From: Anabaena sp. 4-3
Lineage (GTDB): Bacteria; Cyanobacteriota; Cyanobacteriia; Cyanobacteriales; Nostocaceae
NCBI RefSeq assembly: GCF_001597745.1
Contig: NZ_LUHJ01000024.1
Span: forward strand, 27,720 to 91,719
Length of the DNA: 64,000 nucleotides
Direction: 5' to 3'
Part shown: positions 63,419-64,000 of the stretch, piece after piece
Layout: each line of letters opens with the position of its first letter
Position numbering within the stretch: the first letter of the stretch is position 1
Position numbers and translations under genes: made by a program
The notes under the pieces: generated by a model
The model's input: the letters and a program-made list of their open reading frames with translations, nothing else
Database searches by the model: none
Told to the model about the DNA's origin: nothing

Positions 63419-64000
63419 AATCTACCTCCCAATTCTTACCAGAGGAATTAACGATGGAAAATCTTTTGCTTTCAACAGCTTTGTTGCTACCAAATTCACA
63501 AGAGACAAAGACTTATGGATAAATTTTTGCTAATCAAGAAGAGATGAAATAAGTATGCAAAAACTTACCAATTCAATTGCTCGGAAAAATTGGTGATTAC
63601 GCAATTTTTTGTCTTGTAAATTTTTGGTTCAAGATATTTACTTATATAACTATAAAGCTATAAAGCTGTGGCAATAAAGAAAATTTTTCAAAATTTAACA
63701 AAATCGGCGTAAGTCCCCACCTATAAGAATTTTAGGTGGGGATATAAGTCGGACGACGACGATAGCATCTTTGAGCAATTTTTCCGTAGGAAAGACTGTC
63801 AAAGATGTATGAGAAGTCGTCAAATCTACGGTAGAATACAGATGGTTGACAACCCACCCGACCGTATTGAACAGACAGGCTAACTTCAAAGTAGGTGTAC
63901 GAACCTTGCCGCAGATAAATCGGTAGATCGGAGAATCTGAAAACCTAGCTGGTTGACCATTGTCGTAAATCCAAGGCGAGTAAGACGAAAAGCAATCAAA
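63419..64000. other. Right-edge region; possible end of an IS200/IS605-like element
   Basis: 63419-63694 is AT-rich and holds no gene; it is upstream of the bchE-like gene and should carry its promoter. At 63715-63741 a perfect 9-bp stem (CCCCACCTA with TAGGTGGGG, 9-nt loop) begins a stretch of less AT-rich DNA that runs off the window. Subterminal hairpins of this kind mark the ends of IS200/IS605 elements. The 64-codon minus-strand frame (63695-63889) has no recognised domain. The transposase gene, if any, lies beyond 64000. Confidence 0.3.

Overview
The window is a chromosomal segment of an oxygenic, almost certainly filamentous heterocyst-forming cyanobacterium of the Nostoc/Anabaena type. 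Evidence: photosystem II genes (psbI, psbH, psbN), a complete beta-carboxysome operon, a CO2-uptake NDH-1 locus, a bilin-type GAF sensor kinase, many HIP1 octamers (GCGATCGC), and the heptameric short tandem repeats (TGACTAA, ATTCAAA, GGGAACA, GCGAATT types) typical of Nostocales. No rRNA, tRNA, CRISPR array, prophage or intact transposase gene was recognised.

Layout. 1-2.7 kb: a two-component pair, a sensor kinase cut by the left edge and a REC-PAS-kinase hybrid. 2.9-14.0 kb: a CO2-concentrating island. The leftward operon ccmK2-ccmK1-ccmL-ccmM-ccmN-ccmO is followed by a CmpR/RbcR-type LysR regulator. It diverges from rightward ndhF4-ndhD4-cupB. 14.1-18.0 kb: an MpaB-like (DUF2236) protein, a Uma2 nuclease-like protein, metF and trpS. 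18.3-23.6 kb: a rightward cluster hdrC1-hdrB1-hdrA-hdrC2-hdrB2, a small membrane protein and an exported rhodanese. The order, and the short HdrA, match the sulfur-oxidation type (sHdr) of heterodisulfide-reductase-like complex, the most interesting system here. 23.7-30.1 kb: a B12-binding radical SAM protein preceded by a mini-ORF, proline iminopeptidase, a DUF429 protein and glycogen phosphorylase. 30.5-33.5 kb: gene-poor DNA with two very small candidate ORFs, a hexapeptide acetyltransferase and psbI. 33.7-40.3 kb: an LptD/OstA-like envelope protein, a MuiA-like protein with a duplicated 3' end, rpsU, pth, tatA, and psbH/psbN on opposite strands. 40.4-49.5 kb: a GH38 alpha-mannosidase, hypothetical proteins, a PlsC acyltransferase, a lipase-like hydrolase and two tandem metallophosphoesterases. 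50.5-52.9 kb: a DUF2997-Ycf35-ferredoxin cluster, then a membrane J-protein and a DUF3143 protein. 53.0-56.8 kb: leftward lysA, cdaA (c-di-AMP synthase) and uppS, divergent from rimI. 57.3-59.7 kb: clpC. 59.9-64 kb: an Rpn-type remnant, a TspO-like protein, a foldback repeat element, a BchE-family radical SAM enzyme, and a right edge that may be the end of an IS200/IS605-like element.

Together the genes support photoautotrophy: inorganic carbon uptake and fixation (ccm, ndhF4/D4/cupB, LysR), photosystem II and pigment functions (psb genes, BchE-like), glycogen turnover (glgP), envelope biogenesis (LptD-like, uppS, PlsC) and protein quality control (clpC, J-protein). All calls come from reading the sequence and recalled family knowledge; no database search was run.
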